A stretch of DNA of 64,000 nt, taken from Allolobophora icterica (taxonomy: Eukaryota; Annelida; Clitellata; Crassiclitellata; Lumbricidae). Shown one piece after another: positions 40,932 through 48,710 of the stretch. Location of the stretch: positions 28,557,028 to 28,621,027 of the forward strand of contig OY744608.1 of NCBI GenBank assembly GCA_963556255.1, written 5' to 3'. A program made the translations under genes and the position numbers. Position 1 is the stretch's first letter. Every line of letters starts with the position of its first letter. Under the pieces are notes generated by a model, which saw only the letters and a program-made list of their open reading frames with translations, was not told the DNA's origin and did not search any database.

Positions 40932-43312
40932 GCGACAATAATTGATTCACCATTAATTCAGCAACTACCCAACCTACGACCGTTTAAGCAAAAGCTACGG
41001 TCTTCCATGTTCGAGGGACACTAATTAACCTCCCTCACAGTTTAATCAACTGAAATACAATGAGTGTACACAGTAAATAAGCCTATAGCCTCAAGTTGTT
41101 CTATCGAATCTTTAGTTAAGTATATATACTGTTGCCATTACATAGCCTATCTAATGATGTTAGATCGACTGCTTTCATCAAATTCTATGCCATATTACTA
41201 CCCAGGTGGCCCTGGTAGCGGGGTCCATGACCCCTTTTGGGTCTCCTGTGTAGTCAGAGTATGTTAATTGATTATAATCATTATGTGTTTCTTATCCTAG
41301 CAATGTGCATGATACCGCTAGGAATAATATTGCATTGTGATATCATAGAGGATGTATTGCCTTAGCAACATTTTCTAACCTCTTGGAATAATTGCACTGT
41401 GATTGCACAGAGGACGTGTTGCATTGTGATTTCACACAGTAGTATGTTTCCATAGCAACCTCTTCTAATAATTGCATTGTGACTTCATAGAGAACATGTT
41501 ACCGTAGAAACCATTGTCTAACCTCTGGGAATAATTACATTGTGATTTCATAGAGGATATATTGCCTTAGCAACCTCTTGTCATAGATGCGTTGTGATTC
41601 CATACAAGCTATATTTCCGTATCAACGTCTTGTAATAATTGCATTGTGATTTCGTAGAGGGCACGTTGCCGTAGCAACCTCTTTTAACTTCTAGGAATAA
41701 TTGCATTGTGATTACATTTCACAGAGGATGTATTGCAGTAGCAGCCTCTTATGATAATTGCATTGTGATTTCATACATGATATATTGTCATAGCAATTTC
41801 TTGTAATAATCGTATTGTGATTTCAAACAGGGTATATTTCCGTAGCAACATCTTGTAGCATCTTGTAATAATTGCAGTGTGATTTCACAGATAATATATA
41901 TTGCCACCTCTTTTACTAAAAAGTAATAATAACAATGAGAGTGATGATGATGGTCAGATGGTGATCACACTGATGATAATGCTTGGTAATTGTTTTGAAT
42001 CTTAAAGGCAGTCTTGTTGTCCTCGAGACCAAGGTCTTGGTCTCGAGTGCACTCGAGTTCGTTTTTAAAAGTCTTGGTCTTGGTCTTGAGGTTCAAGGTC
42101 TTGGTCTTGGTCTTGAGGTTCAAGGTCTTGGTCTTGGTCTTGAGTTTCAAAGTCTTGGTCTTGGTTTTCGAAGACCAAGACCAAGACTTTTGTCAATACG
42201 AACAGTCATTAATTTTAACAAACGGCAAGAATTTTAAAAAAATTTCCAATAATTACTCATACAGTTATTGCTTTAGTATTTACGCGGTGTGAATGAGGCT
42301 TCACTCTTGTTTTGGACAATAATTTTGACTTCCGGTTATTTACCATGGAATGCTTTCAAAACAGACTCATGATTAATTTGTACATTTACATCCGGTTCTT
42401 GAAAAAGCTGCTTTGTGTGCTAGCGATTTCAGCACTTGTAGGCCGTGTTTTTTCACATGGCAGAATTTTTATGAGGCCCCACAAGTCACGTCTTGGTCAG
42501 AAAATTCTGAGCAAATTGGTTTTTATAAAATTCAGCAGGTATTTGGAATAACATTTCGCATGAAGGACTTTTGTAAATACGAATTCGGAATTCTCTGCAG
42601 TCTCCATTTAGAGTTGTTTTGCTTGAATAAAAGAAAAAAATTCATGTTTTCATTAAAATAACGAGTAGTCCGACTGGACAATTTTTAGTAAGGAATAGAA
42701 GTCTGGATACGACTGTGAATTTTTTGGATCTTGGTCTCGGTCTTGAGGTTCAAGGTCTTGGTCTTGGTCTTGAGGTTCAAGGTCTTGGTCTTGAGGTTCA
42801 AGGTCCTGGTCTTGGTCTTGAGGTTTAAGGTCTTGACAACAAGACTGCTTAAAGGTGTCCTCAGATAAAATAATAACGGGCAAAAACAATGAGTATGAAA
42901 AGTGGGGGTACGGTACCCTCCAGTCCAAAACGTGGGGGTACGGGTACTCCTCGTACCCGCCGTAAATTAGGCCTATGACTTTAAGTTTATACTGTATAGG
43001 CCTATGGGCAGACAGATTAATTCTCTGACATTAAATTGATTAAAAACGTTCAATGCTATGTTCACGTACACTATACTTCAAACTGGTTAGAGCATTTGCG
43101 CTTTTAGAGTTTTGCATGGGGTTCTAATTAATGCTACGACTGAAACCGGTAATTACCTCGGTATTCGTGAGGTTGTGTGTGGTTTTCGGAGGGGCACCGA
43201 TTGACTTGACTAGTGCGAGGATTGGGAAGCGAGGTTCATAGTTGTCCAGAAATTCCTGAATGGAATATGATGTCGTCGACCACTGAACGAGATCCATCAG
43301 CGACTCAGCCAT
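24614..43312 (-). CDS. CABIT-domain protein with long disordered tail, 8 exons
   Basis: Exons in transcript order: 43157-43312, 38928-39069, 38007-38210, 36759-36953, 30033-30389, 28322-29708, 26902-27211, 24614-26404. All borders are GT/AG and all seven phases match (0,1,1,1,1,2,0), giving 1,513 residues. Residues about 28-232 resemble a CABIT domain, the all-beta module of THEMIS and GAREM adaptors: RFPILALVKS, TIFVGQVLKID, IPLDCPAKFDI, LKLKKILSSSKHKLPLVVE, SPLVTFISADLPIELAIVES. The remaining 1,280 residues are polar and low in complexity, with an acidic run and a final helix-like TVRETILALDSFLKEQD. CABIT proteins link receptors to GRB2-type signalling; here that role is inference. Intron 4 holds a complete antisense LTR retrotransposon, intron 1 several other elements. 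The gene model is strong by phase, but the donor at 38006 (GTCAAT) is weak, and the CABIT call rests on pattern, not a search. Confidence 0.78.
26902..27211 (-). CDS. CABIT-type gene exon 7
   Basis: The acceptor TTCTTATTTAG precedes 27211 and the donor GTAAGT follows 26902. It encodes 103 residues including HRHVVTVELPPYFEADSTV and RRFVSDFDQWN. The phase joins both neighbours exactly. No known domain. Confidence 0.8.
28322..29708 (-). CDS. CABIT-type gene exon 6 (disordered, 462 codons)
   Basis: The acceptor TTTTCTGCAG lies at 29718-29709 and the donor GTAAGT at 28321-28316. The product is rich in Ser, Glu, Arg and Gln, has no domain I recognise, and has one proline motif (RPTPMPRQ). Codon use is even and the frame is open for 1.4 kb while the flanks are AT-rich, so it is real coding sequence. 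Confidence 0.85.
30033..30389 (-). CDS. CABIT-type gene exon 5 (acidic segment)
   Basis: The acceptor ATATTACAG is at 30398-30390 and the donor GTACGT at 30032-30027. It encodes residues 233-351: an Asn/Asp/Ser-rich start, DDDVDGVDFDDIN, then a glutamate run of about 25 residues from a GAG/GAA microsatellite. An internal ATG at 30378 could also serve as a start for a shorter product, but the phase with exon 4 is exact. Confidence 0.8.
30556..30604. repeat. Perfect palindrome, 24-bp arms
   Basis: AATGTAGCAACACTGTTATA starts the left arm, and its exact complement ends at 30604; one base separates the arms. It lies in intron 4 of the CABIT-type gene, 170 bp upstream of exon 5. Confidence 0.95.
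30606..30696. repeat. Second palindrome, 39-bp arms
   Basis: Arms 30606-30644 and 30658-30696 match at 37 of 39 positions around a 13-base loop. They begin and end with GTTAAAGTGTT / AACACTTTAAC and contain AACAACGTGTCATT. It starts one base after the first palindrome ends. Confidence 0.95.
31013..31739 (+). repeat. 5' LTR
   Basis: 727 bp, starting TGTCGCGTGAGGAG and ending CCGATTGCGACA. The U3 region contains three short inverted units spaced exactly 26 bp apart (31149, 31175, 31201). A TATA-like TATATATATTTG lies near 31566. Confidence 0.95.
31149..31216. promoter_or_regulatory. Triple GGTGTAA-GACACC units in U3
   Basis: GGTGTAATCGGACACC, GGTGTAATAGGACACC and GGTGTAACCAGACACC begin at 31149, 31175 and 31201. 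Each is itself an imperfect inverted repeat, and the same trio is in the 3' LTR from 35498. The 26-bp spacing is close to 2.5 helical turns. It may be an enhancer or protein-binding array; that is inference. Confidence 0.5.
31741..31758 (+). promoter_or_regulatory. Primer binding site, tRNA-Ser-like
   Basis: TGGCGCAGTCGACAGGAT starts one base after the LTR. It is complementary to the CCA-bearing 3' end expected of a tRNA-Ser of the UCN class, whose acceptor ends in a similar CTGCCGACTACG-type sequence. Confidence 0.7.
32041..32247 (+). other. Probable leader intron of the retrotransposon
   Basis: The stretch opens GTAAGTCC after AGAGG and closes with the pyrimidine-rich TTATCTTTTTCTATTAG, 18 bases before the main ATG (32266). 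Splicing would remove 207 nt of leader containing stops and AUGs. The upstream open frames do not join the main ORF in frame, so the exon is likely 5' UTR. Confidence 0.55.
32266..35172 (+). CDS. Retrotransposon polyprotein, 968 codons, IN and RT cores missing
   Basis: Residues 1-60 are a short helical start; 75-235 a charged coiled coil of Arg/Glu repeats in the place of Gag, with no CCHC zinc knuckle. Residues 292-295 are DSGA, the aspartic protease centre. Residues about 503-531 (FHKDKIAGHSVKQLCLSKER) look like the start of an integrase, and 544-580 (QWQGPAIIAQV, VLHANRIRKY) like its C-terminal module; the zinc finger and DDE core between them are absent. From about 626 comes the start of RT (RFPDVFSDKPG, LGIITPSHSD), then at about 705-710 the frame jumps to the segment after the catalytic box (SMTWPDHMKHLEKYL), so the palm and its YxDD are absent. 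RNase H follows and looks complete (TDAS 852-855, VEREAYAV 892-899, SDHNPL 919-924). Two in-frame losses in one ORF are striking. Described as found; no repair proposed. Confidence 0.88.
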   Translation: MDKLSIGKRVKVLNMPRHRLVAYLIKMGLGEEELGSMRMDQLQEASAEIIVSGREIPPEVSEKVSTGSPGSSMSPARQMRRVMLELTTYQREEAERRVRRSSEKERRRIEEERKRLLERREERLREEAREEAERRERREEEKKRNEERLRMLEEKWRREDEEKQAEKLRLLEEKQRREEKEEAEKIRLQEERRRREERLRELEEKWRREDEEEQARSKQVSACAVQPTVTRAQDRQADRQSETRQDGPPLIQEIDQHALPTNPDCIDGEETYVREYMKVYITGLPVTSSLIDSGAEYNCARAELIRPLNLPVVKQIEVKGLNGQSMIVGVVRLRLKGSQAGEDREGEVNYAPDVRIWAALIKDLNEPLIITPTTADLLRETALHSSHAASAPEIDQISEAQAVARTETSEEEERGEEVEGLRTLIGEDYFTVAQADSGSVGEIGPEETDNEELFFNPEIPPPPKEDTIVGRNKTAAEQAQCSTLAPFLAHGKIGAKSFFTEDNLPFHKDKIAGHSVKQLCLSKERIDKVIIQSPEARGAKKEGQWQGPAIIAQVKSPYTYIVEIGGKSRVLHANRIRKYNERIQQALINNCSILFEKDEDFGHGEAVGSFVTRQTRPSAQVDPIAVTHLTVPERKQLVSLLDRFPDVFSDKPGFCPVLEHTITVSAEFRPKSLRAYKVPELLKPEMEKQTRELLALGIITPSHSDMAVHSMTWPDHMKHLEKYLMTIQQSGLTLNIKKSSFARRQTTFVGHLIGSGSIEPDPMKIAGLGKIPQPESKKDIRRLIGFFSYFRNFIPNLAETARILTDLTQKSVPAKIPWRIEHQNALDKLTHDLNNAVCLQTIDYGREFGLSTDASDKAVGCCLFQIQDDGTERPICFASSKLDATQARWSTVEREAYAVIFALKKFRNWIFMSRTTLYSDHNPLTFLTASTPTGAKLARGALALQDFGISFEYRPGSLNIPTDLLSRL
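35351..35361 (+). promoter_or_regulatory. Polypurine tract
   Basis: GGGAAGGGAGG directly precedes the 3' LTR, where plus-strand DNA synthesis is primed. Confidence 0.85.
35362..36088 (+). repeat. 3' LTR
   Basis: Same length (727 bp) and, reading base by base, no difference from the 5' LTR. It is followed by the ATCAT duplication. Confidence 0.95.
36320..36710. mobile_element. hAT-type MITE (CAGGGTGAG family) copy 1
   Basis: The ends are CAGGGTGAGAATTGTCG and its near inverse CTACAATTCTCACACTG. The flanks are TACTAATA (36312-36319) and TACTAATG (36711-36718), an 8-bp duplication with one mismatch. It contains CAACCC-rich blocks. A second copy is at 46082-46469. It lies in CABIT-type gene intron 4, 49 bp from exon 4. 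Confidence 0.8.
36759..43312 (-). CDS. CABIT-like domain exons 1-4
   Basis: Exons 43157-43312, 38928-39069, 38007-38210 and 36759-36953 code for residues 1-232. The ATG at 43312 begins MAESLMDLVQWSTTSYSI. Exon 4 ends at a GTAGGT donor (36758-36753); reading through it instead gives a stop 11 codons later, so a short isoform ending at 36724 is possible. The domain is followed by a basic GKRKKRP patch. Confidence 0.75.
38293..38345. repeat. (TGTC)n microsatellite
   Basis: About 13 TGTC units, in intron 2 of the CABIT-type gene close to the exon 3 acceptor. Confidence 0.95.
39280..39613. mobile_element. 334-bp MITE with 9-bp flanking duplication
   Basis: The ends are CAGTGTTTAATCTAG and CTAGATTAAACACTG, a perfect 15-bp inverted repeat. 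The flanks are both GTTGTTGAA (39271-39279, 39614-39622). The interior has GGGGGG-rich blocks and a unit (AAAAAAGTTGATGACCTTTT) that recurs in the array at 50340-50580. Nine bases suggests a Mutator-like element, or a hAT with one matching base by chance. Confidence 0.8.
40058..40105 (+). mobile_element. Left half of a GGCGTAACTTT MITE, split
   Basis: GGCGTAACTTTAATCT followed by AGTGGGGGTACCAAA matches the left end of the intact copy at 48532-48710. The right half lies 2.8 kb away at 42895-42974 in the same orientation. Confidence 0.6.
40177..40383. repeat. Compound microsatellite (GAT)n-(CTA)n-(AAT)n
   Basis: About 33 GAT units, then CTACTA and CAACAA, then about 24 AAT units. Long open frames here on both strands are simple-repeat artefacts. 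Confidence 0.95.
40384..40872 (+). mobile_element. LINE C-terminal domain fragment with 3' stem-loop
   Basis: An open frame to 40811 encodes DGRRPDGVTLIPWEGGKCLA, WDATVIDTLAESY, LAFETLGPINQEGLALINLL and NRETTFLYQRLSMAIQRFNA. I recognise this as the region after the RT in a group of invertebrate LINE-like proteins. RPD followed by WDAT has the spacing of a restriction-like endonuclease site (inference). The 3' end has CTCCCGAGGGATC and CCTCGGGG, a stem-loop, then an A run. It lies in intron 1 of the CABIT-type gene, antisense. Confidence 0.65.
40873..40932. repeat. A-run and (AAT)n tail
   Basis: About 21 A followed by about 13 AAT units; the likely 3' tail of the preceding LINE fragment, extended by slippage. 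Confidence 0.85.
41290..41910. repeat. Degenerate ~55-60-bp satellite, about 10 units
   Basis: The recurring sentence is AATAATTGCATTGTGATTTC, then a variable ATAGAGGATATATTGCC, then GTAGCAACCTCTTGT. Units differ by 10-25% and some carry an extra CTAACCTCTGGG block. No coding potential; in intron 1 of the CABIT-type gene. Confidence 0.85.
42009..42847. mobile_element. hAT deletion derivative, CTTGGT family copy 2
   Basis: It has the same ends as copy 1 (CAGTCTTGTTGTC / GACAACAAGACTG) and a perfect 8-bp duplication CTTAAAGG (42001-42008, 42848-42855). It keeps a slightly longer piece of the hAT C-terminal region (CVLAISALVGRVFSHGRIFM, RPHKSRLGQKILSKL, about 42410-42525) without the stop seen in copy 1. 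Arrays of GGTCTTG lie beside both ends. Confidence 0.92.
42895..42974 (+). mobile_element. Right half of the split GGCGTAACTTT MITE
   Basis: AGTGGGGGTACGGTACCCTC, TCCAAAACGTGGGGGTACGG and the end GTAAATTAGGCCT match the right end of 48532-48710. Confidence 0.6.
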
Positions 43313-46081
43313 TGTAATCGAAATCCTTCTTCACTTGTTCATAGCAAAACTGATCTGATCAAATTCTAAACGATCTCAGTTTCTGAAACTGTTATGTTTT
43401 GGTTGCTGTATCGTTGCTGATTTATCTCCTTGTCTCTTTGTTAGCTTTAGAAAAGTTTCACTTCTGTAGACTATATAGGCTACATAAGCCCCATTTCTTA
43501 TGAAGTTATACGCCTACAATCAACTTAGACTTATTCTTATTGTATAGACTTAATTACGCCTCTCATTGAGTTGTTAGTGGTTGGCATGGCCTGTTCTTTT
43601 CTATGCTTCCAAACTGATATTAACTAGTTTTGCCTCTAATAGATAGGCCATAATACGCTTCGCACGAGATATCGATCGAATAGTCTCCGTTTTAACCGAG
43701 GAAGTCCCTAACTACCAGTTGCTGAAAGACAATCCAAGCTTATAGCTTCAACACTGATGAAATCGTTTACCGTTCATACAAATCACATTCCGTACGATGC
43801 TTTTGGACTCATATAGACTTCGAAATGGCTTAATACATAAGCCTATGCCTTAGACTTCCGTCACGCTTGCAATCCAAGAATACTGAGCGCCGCCAATTCC
43901 ATTGCGTTCTTTCTGCCGAATCAGTCGACTTTCTGCCAAAGCCTCACCCTTGGTGGGCCACACTGACACCTTGGTGTTGTCGATTGAAACAGCAGGTCAA
44001 GTGTCACCATGTTCCGATTTTAGTTGACTCTTCACCCGCTTCAGTGAGCGTCACGTGTACGTCGTCTGTACAGAATAATATATATATACACAGGTACAGA
44101 ATCCTGACTTCCTGCGACAGCCCGACGATCACGTGCTGCATACAAAGAGCAAACCCAAACCCAGTTTTGGGGCCTCAAAATTTCTTCTCAGTTGAAAGAC
44201 TGCAGATTTGTTAGGCCTTCATACTGAATTTAGATTTATTTGCGTACAACGGTAGATATACGCTTAAAGGCATAGGGCCTATTCAGCGGTTAAATATGAA
44301 AGCCAGTGTAGGGCATCGATGTTCACAAAACTGGCAGACAGGTTCTTTGTTCACTTTGTTGTAGAAAAGAAACATAAATAATACGTGAATGAAGGCCTTT
44401 ATCTATGAAATGCCTCATCTCGACTGCAGCCATGACGAGGTTGACCTCTTTACAGATGGCTGGATTCACACAAAACATGAACACGAAAAGGTGCCTGCAT
44501 ACTTTTGCCTGTAGTTCCTCGTGCACATTATATTCGACTCTATATTAAAGGTCTGTGTGCGCATTTCTTAACTGCATTCAGGCGCATAAGAGTCCGTCGC
44601 TATTCTCAATCAGCCTAGAGGCCTCGCACTGGTATACAGGCTTATTCAAACTGTGGGCCTGTATATACTTTCATATTCATTCATAATAAACGTGAAATTG
44701 CATATATGATAATTTATATCTGGGCAAGTGTAGGTCTATATGCAGAGAGGGAGATGAATGCGAGGCGGTTTGTTTGCCCAGAGCAGAAAGCAACGTGCCA
44801 AATTGAAGTCTCAACTTCTCGCGAGCAAATGTTTCCACAGCCTACAAAGCAGAAGATGATGGGCCTCGATTCATGCAAATGAAATTCACACTAACAATAT
44901 ACCGCGCATACCTTTATGGAATCAGTAAGCCTACGTGCACATGTCTATTGTATACGTTCGTAAAAAGTAAACAAGCTATACAGGCCAAAAGGACTATAGC
45001 CTATAAGCCATGTATTCTTGGCCAAGTCGCTGACTCTGAGCTCATCTGAGAACCACTTGACAACAAGCATTACCTTGCGAGGGCAACCGATCATGGACCG
45101 TTCTGAATCGGTTGCCTGCGGTTGAGCGATTAAGTCAGTAAAATCCATCAACCGCCTTTCTGTGGCTATAGAAATGTACGAGTGCAGGCCAGCTGACATC
45201 CTTTTAACTCTCTGTTCGCACCTTTCAGACGTTTTGCATTCAACTGAAATTTGGCTGCCATGAAGATGTTGTATTTAGCCTGTAGGGCCCACATTTGTGC
45301 GTCTGTATTAGACAGTCACTGTGACCCTGTCTGCTTTATTTTGTCGCATTAAACCCGTGATGATTACATGTAGATATTCTGTCAGTAACTTTATCTGCTC
45401 AATCGCATTGTCTACGGAGGGGTGCCGTGTGAAGTTTTCATAATCAATCAATAATTTCGTCAACATGAGAAAAATCGTAAAGTGCAACACAGAGAATGTA
45501 TAGGGCCTACACAAACCGTAAAACCTATTTAGGTCTGCCGTTGCAACATTTTGGCTAAAGATGGGATTTTTTATCTTTATAGCTTTAGAGTAGGCATAGA
45601 TATCCACGAAAGAAAGGTTTAGTTCTTATACAACAGTATAATCTTATAAACTTATATCTTATAAACGTTATCATACTTAGATTACGATAGGCCCTATAGA
45701 TTAGTCCCCGGCGCCGCCGCCATCCGCCGCCGCCGCCGCTAAGCCCTCAAGTCGAAACCAGTCGCTAAGCTATCGACTGCTAGCGACTTCGTTCACTTAA
45801 TATTTTGCTTGTTGTTTTAATCGCAGTTTCCAAGTTTCGAATTTACGAAGACATCAGCAGCAGGACTTGAGCAACACTTAACAATACAATACAAAACATA
45901 TTCGTTTATTGAAGAAAACAAGCTGACATGCGGCAACTTGGTACATTATAAGAGAGTTTGGTCAATTAGTAAGAGTTCTCATACGGGGCTATAGTCGTTG
46001 TCTTTTTTTGGTAGAGTGAATTTATGCATTCTATTACAAAGATGCATCATGGCATTGATGATTACGAAAAGAGGGAAAAAG

Positions 46082-46469
46082 CAGGGTTAGAATTGTCAAG
46101 GTTGGAGGTTCAACCCCCAGTCTTTCTTGGGACTCCCACACTTAAGTCTTCATTGCGCACTCCAGGGGGTCGTCTGACTCGTTTGCAACCTCTCAGATGT
46201 CCTAGTGTGATTTACCATTATTCGACTCTGAGTCTCTGACAAAGAGAAGAAATTTCCATGGTGTATGATGTGTGTATTTTTGAATTTGCTCAACAAAGGA
46301 ATTGATTTTGAATATTTTTGTTTAGGGCTTGACTTGCAAAACTGCTAGCGTTGAAATCTGCTGCTTTCAAATTTCGCTGACATCAGTTGAGAAAATACGA
46401 ATAAAATATTAAACTCCATATGGATCAAAGTCTAAACTCCCCTACCGTTTTTCTACAATTCTCACACTG
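46082..46469. mobile_element. CAGGGTGAG-family MITE copy 2
   Basis: It starts CAGGGTTAGAATTGTCAAGG and ends CTACAATTCTCACACTG, with an interior like 36320-36710 (TCAACCC, TTTCTT, TCTGA, GGATCAAAGTCTAA). The flanks have no clean duplication. Confidence 0.7.
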
Positions 46470-47229
46470 GAAATAAAGGCAGGAGTAGGCCTACAGCTAG
46501 GATTCTTGTTCTCTGCTACGGCCTGAAAGAGGCACGCATCAGCAGTTTCGGCCAAAGACGGCACTGGCTTGCGCTCAGCGTTTGCCACATGCCGGGCCAT
46601 GGCCCATGGGGATCTAAACATAGATCCTAGTTTTCTATTTTGGACTCCATGACCGGGCCTATAATCTTCACAATGTCATATTCAACTTGTAAGAAACTGC
46701 CTGTAATGATGGGACATCTAGGAAGGCAATAACTCTGTAAAGCCGCCACTGAGAACACAGGCTTATATACTTACATAAGCTTAATATATTGGCAGTGTAG
46801 GTCCTATACTTTTAAATTGCTTTAGGCCGATTCAGAATTTGTATGTGTTCGACGTATTTCTATTTCGAGTGTGGACAAATTTCGTAAAGTGATTCTTTAA
46901 CATCAATTTCTGTTTTCCTTCTGCACGAATTAGTGAAGCATTTTCGCAGAGGCGTAGCGACCGCCCTCCGATCGGAGGGGGCCCCTTCCTGGAAGGGGGC
47001 CCCTAAAAGTGGCAAAAAATAACCGTGAACATAATATGAACCCTGCATATTGTATATTACCGCATTCCAGTTTCCGCATTGTAAGGGGCCCCCGGCCCGG
47101 ACGTAGGCCTATGTTCGGAGGGGGCCACGTTCTTTGTTGTTCCGGCTCTGCATTTTCAGGTGCGCGATAAAGTGGTTAGAACTCTGAGAACTCTTAGTAG
47201 GGCCTACTGTCAAACGGTCGAAAGGTCAA

Positions 47230-47315
47230 CTTAGACAACACCTCTGACACGACGCAGCGCTCGTGAATAATCTGGTACCCTGCGTTTACCCGCGGTAGCG
47301 CTCTATAAATTTCGA
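47230..47315. repeat. Interspersed repeat, copy of 8960-9055
   Basis: It shares GACGCAGCGCTCGTGAATAA-type and GGTACCCTGCG blocks with 8960-9055. It ends with GCGCTCTATAAATTTCGAGA. Confidence 0.45.
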
Positions 47316-47477
47316 GACGAAGGTCAGATTTTTTACCAGATATCGACTCCAGTGGCGCCTCCTAGCGAACTCAGCTATGTGGGCTCATGAGCAAACTGTT
47401 CGTGTGAGTCGGATGATCATTCGGCGAGGCCAGCATATATAAGTAAAAGAACTGCACTTCTACTTGTTTTTGTTATT

Positions 47478-47544
47478 CTCCTCCTCCTCCTCCTCCTCCT
47501 CCTCCTCCTCCTCCTCCTCCTCCTCCTCCTCCTCCTCCTCCTCC
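47478..47544. repeat. (TCC)n microsatellite
   Basis: About 22 TCC units; the arginine-rich reading on the minus strand is an artefact. Confidence 0.95.
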
Positions 47545-47750
47545 TTGTTTTTCTCATCCTTATTCTTAGCATTCTGTCAATCATTCGACAATCATCGCCG
47601 GCCTTCAACCCATAGGTATAATATAGATAAGTACATTCGTTGAATCCGCGAAAGTAGGCCTATCCGCGTAAATAATTAAATTACTGCATCCAGTGGTCTA
47701 CTGTTCCAATCGGAAAGACAGATTGTTTGACGCCAGGGCACTGGACAAAC

Positions 47751-47929
47751 AACAGTAATAATTGACCTATAGGTTAACAGTAATAATTGACCAAAAGGTT
47801 AACAACAATAATTGACCTATAGGTTAACAGTAATAACTGACCTATAGGTTAACAGTAATAATTGACCTATAGGTCAACAGTAATAATTGACCTATAGGTT
47901 AACAGTAATAATTGACCTGTAGGTTAACT
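47751..47929. repeat. 25-bp minisatellite, 7 copies
   Basis: The unit is AACAGTAATAATTGACCTAT plus AGGTT. Copies are nearly identical, with CCAAAAGG in place of CCTATAGG in one and GGTCAAC in another. Each unit contains the small palindrome CCTATAGG. No spacer diversity. Confidence 0.93.
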
Positions 47930-48531
47930 ACACTGCAGGGGTTGGGTGAGTAGGCCATAATAGCTAAGATAATTAACAGCTCCATAGGAAAATTAATTGG
48001 CATAAATAGGTTATGTGCGTTATAATTAGGCTCCTACATGATATTAGCTTATAAAAGGCACAAGGGCCTAGAAGATTTACACCGCTAGGACTTCTAGACC
48101 AGACCTACAAAAAATTTTAAAAACTTAAAGCTATTTGAAAATTAAGCCACCCCATTATTTGAGACATGCCAATATCTGAATATAGCATGGAACAAAATGG
48201 TTCAATTTTGTGGGACACAGACCAAAGGATATAGGCTACACATTTCAACTGTTCTGTTAATTCTAATTAGTCTCCCTATAGGCCTTAGGGGCCTATGCAG
48301 TTAACAGGCAGTTCTTTGGCGAACGAGAGCCACAATCCAAAGGTACGGGATAACGGGAAACGGTCTCCAAACACTCCATTCGGACTAAACCATGACCACT
48401 CTTAAGGTTTTATTCAGTTTAACGGAAGGATACCGTTTTAGGCCTCTCGGATATCACAGGCCTATGAAGATCAGATCATTTACTTAATATAGGCCTACAT
48501 AGACCTATCCATAGGCTCAGAGGCGTAACTT

Positions 48532-48710
48532 TAGTCTAAAAAGTGGGGGTACCAATTTCTAACATACAAGAAGCAAGGCCAAGACTGCGATCTCTGGGAA
48601 GGCACATCAAATAAATATTGATTGGCATTGTTCAAAAAGTGGGGGGTAAGGTACCCCAGTCCAAAAAGTGGGGGTACGGGTACCCCTCGTACCACCCACA
48701 AATTACGCCT
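48532..48710 (+). mobile_element. GGCGTAACTTT MITE, intact copy
   Basis: It begins GGCGTAACTTTAGTC and ends AAATTACGCC, with GTGGGGGTACC blocks inside both ends. A central word (ATATTGATTGGCATTGTT) also occurs, inverted, in 52561-52752. No target duplication was recognised. Confidence 0.65.

Noticed and set aside
43867..44214. 115-codon plus-strand frame as a gene
   Set aside because: No domain or codon bias, cysteine/tryptophan pattern looks random, and no splice partners were found.
47751..47929. CRISPR-like array
   Set aside because: The 25-bp units are directly tandem without unique spacers, and the genome is eukaryotic; the arrays at 15768 and 17850 were rejected for the same reason.
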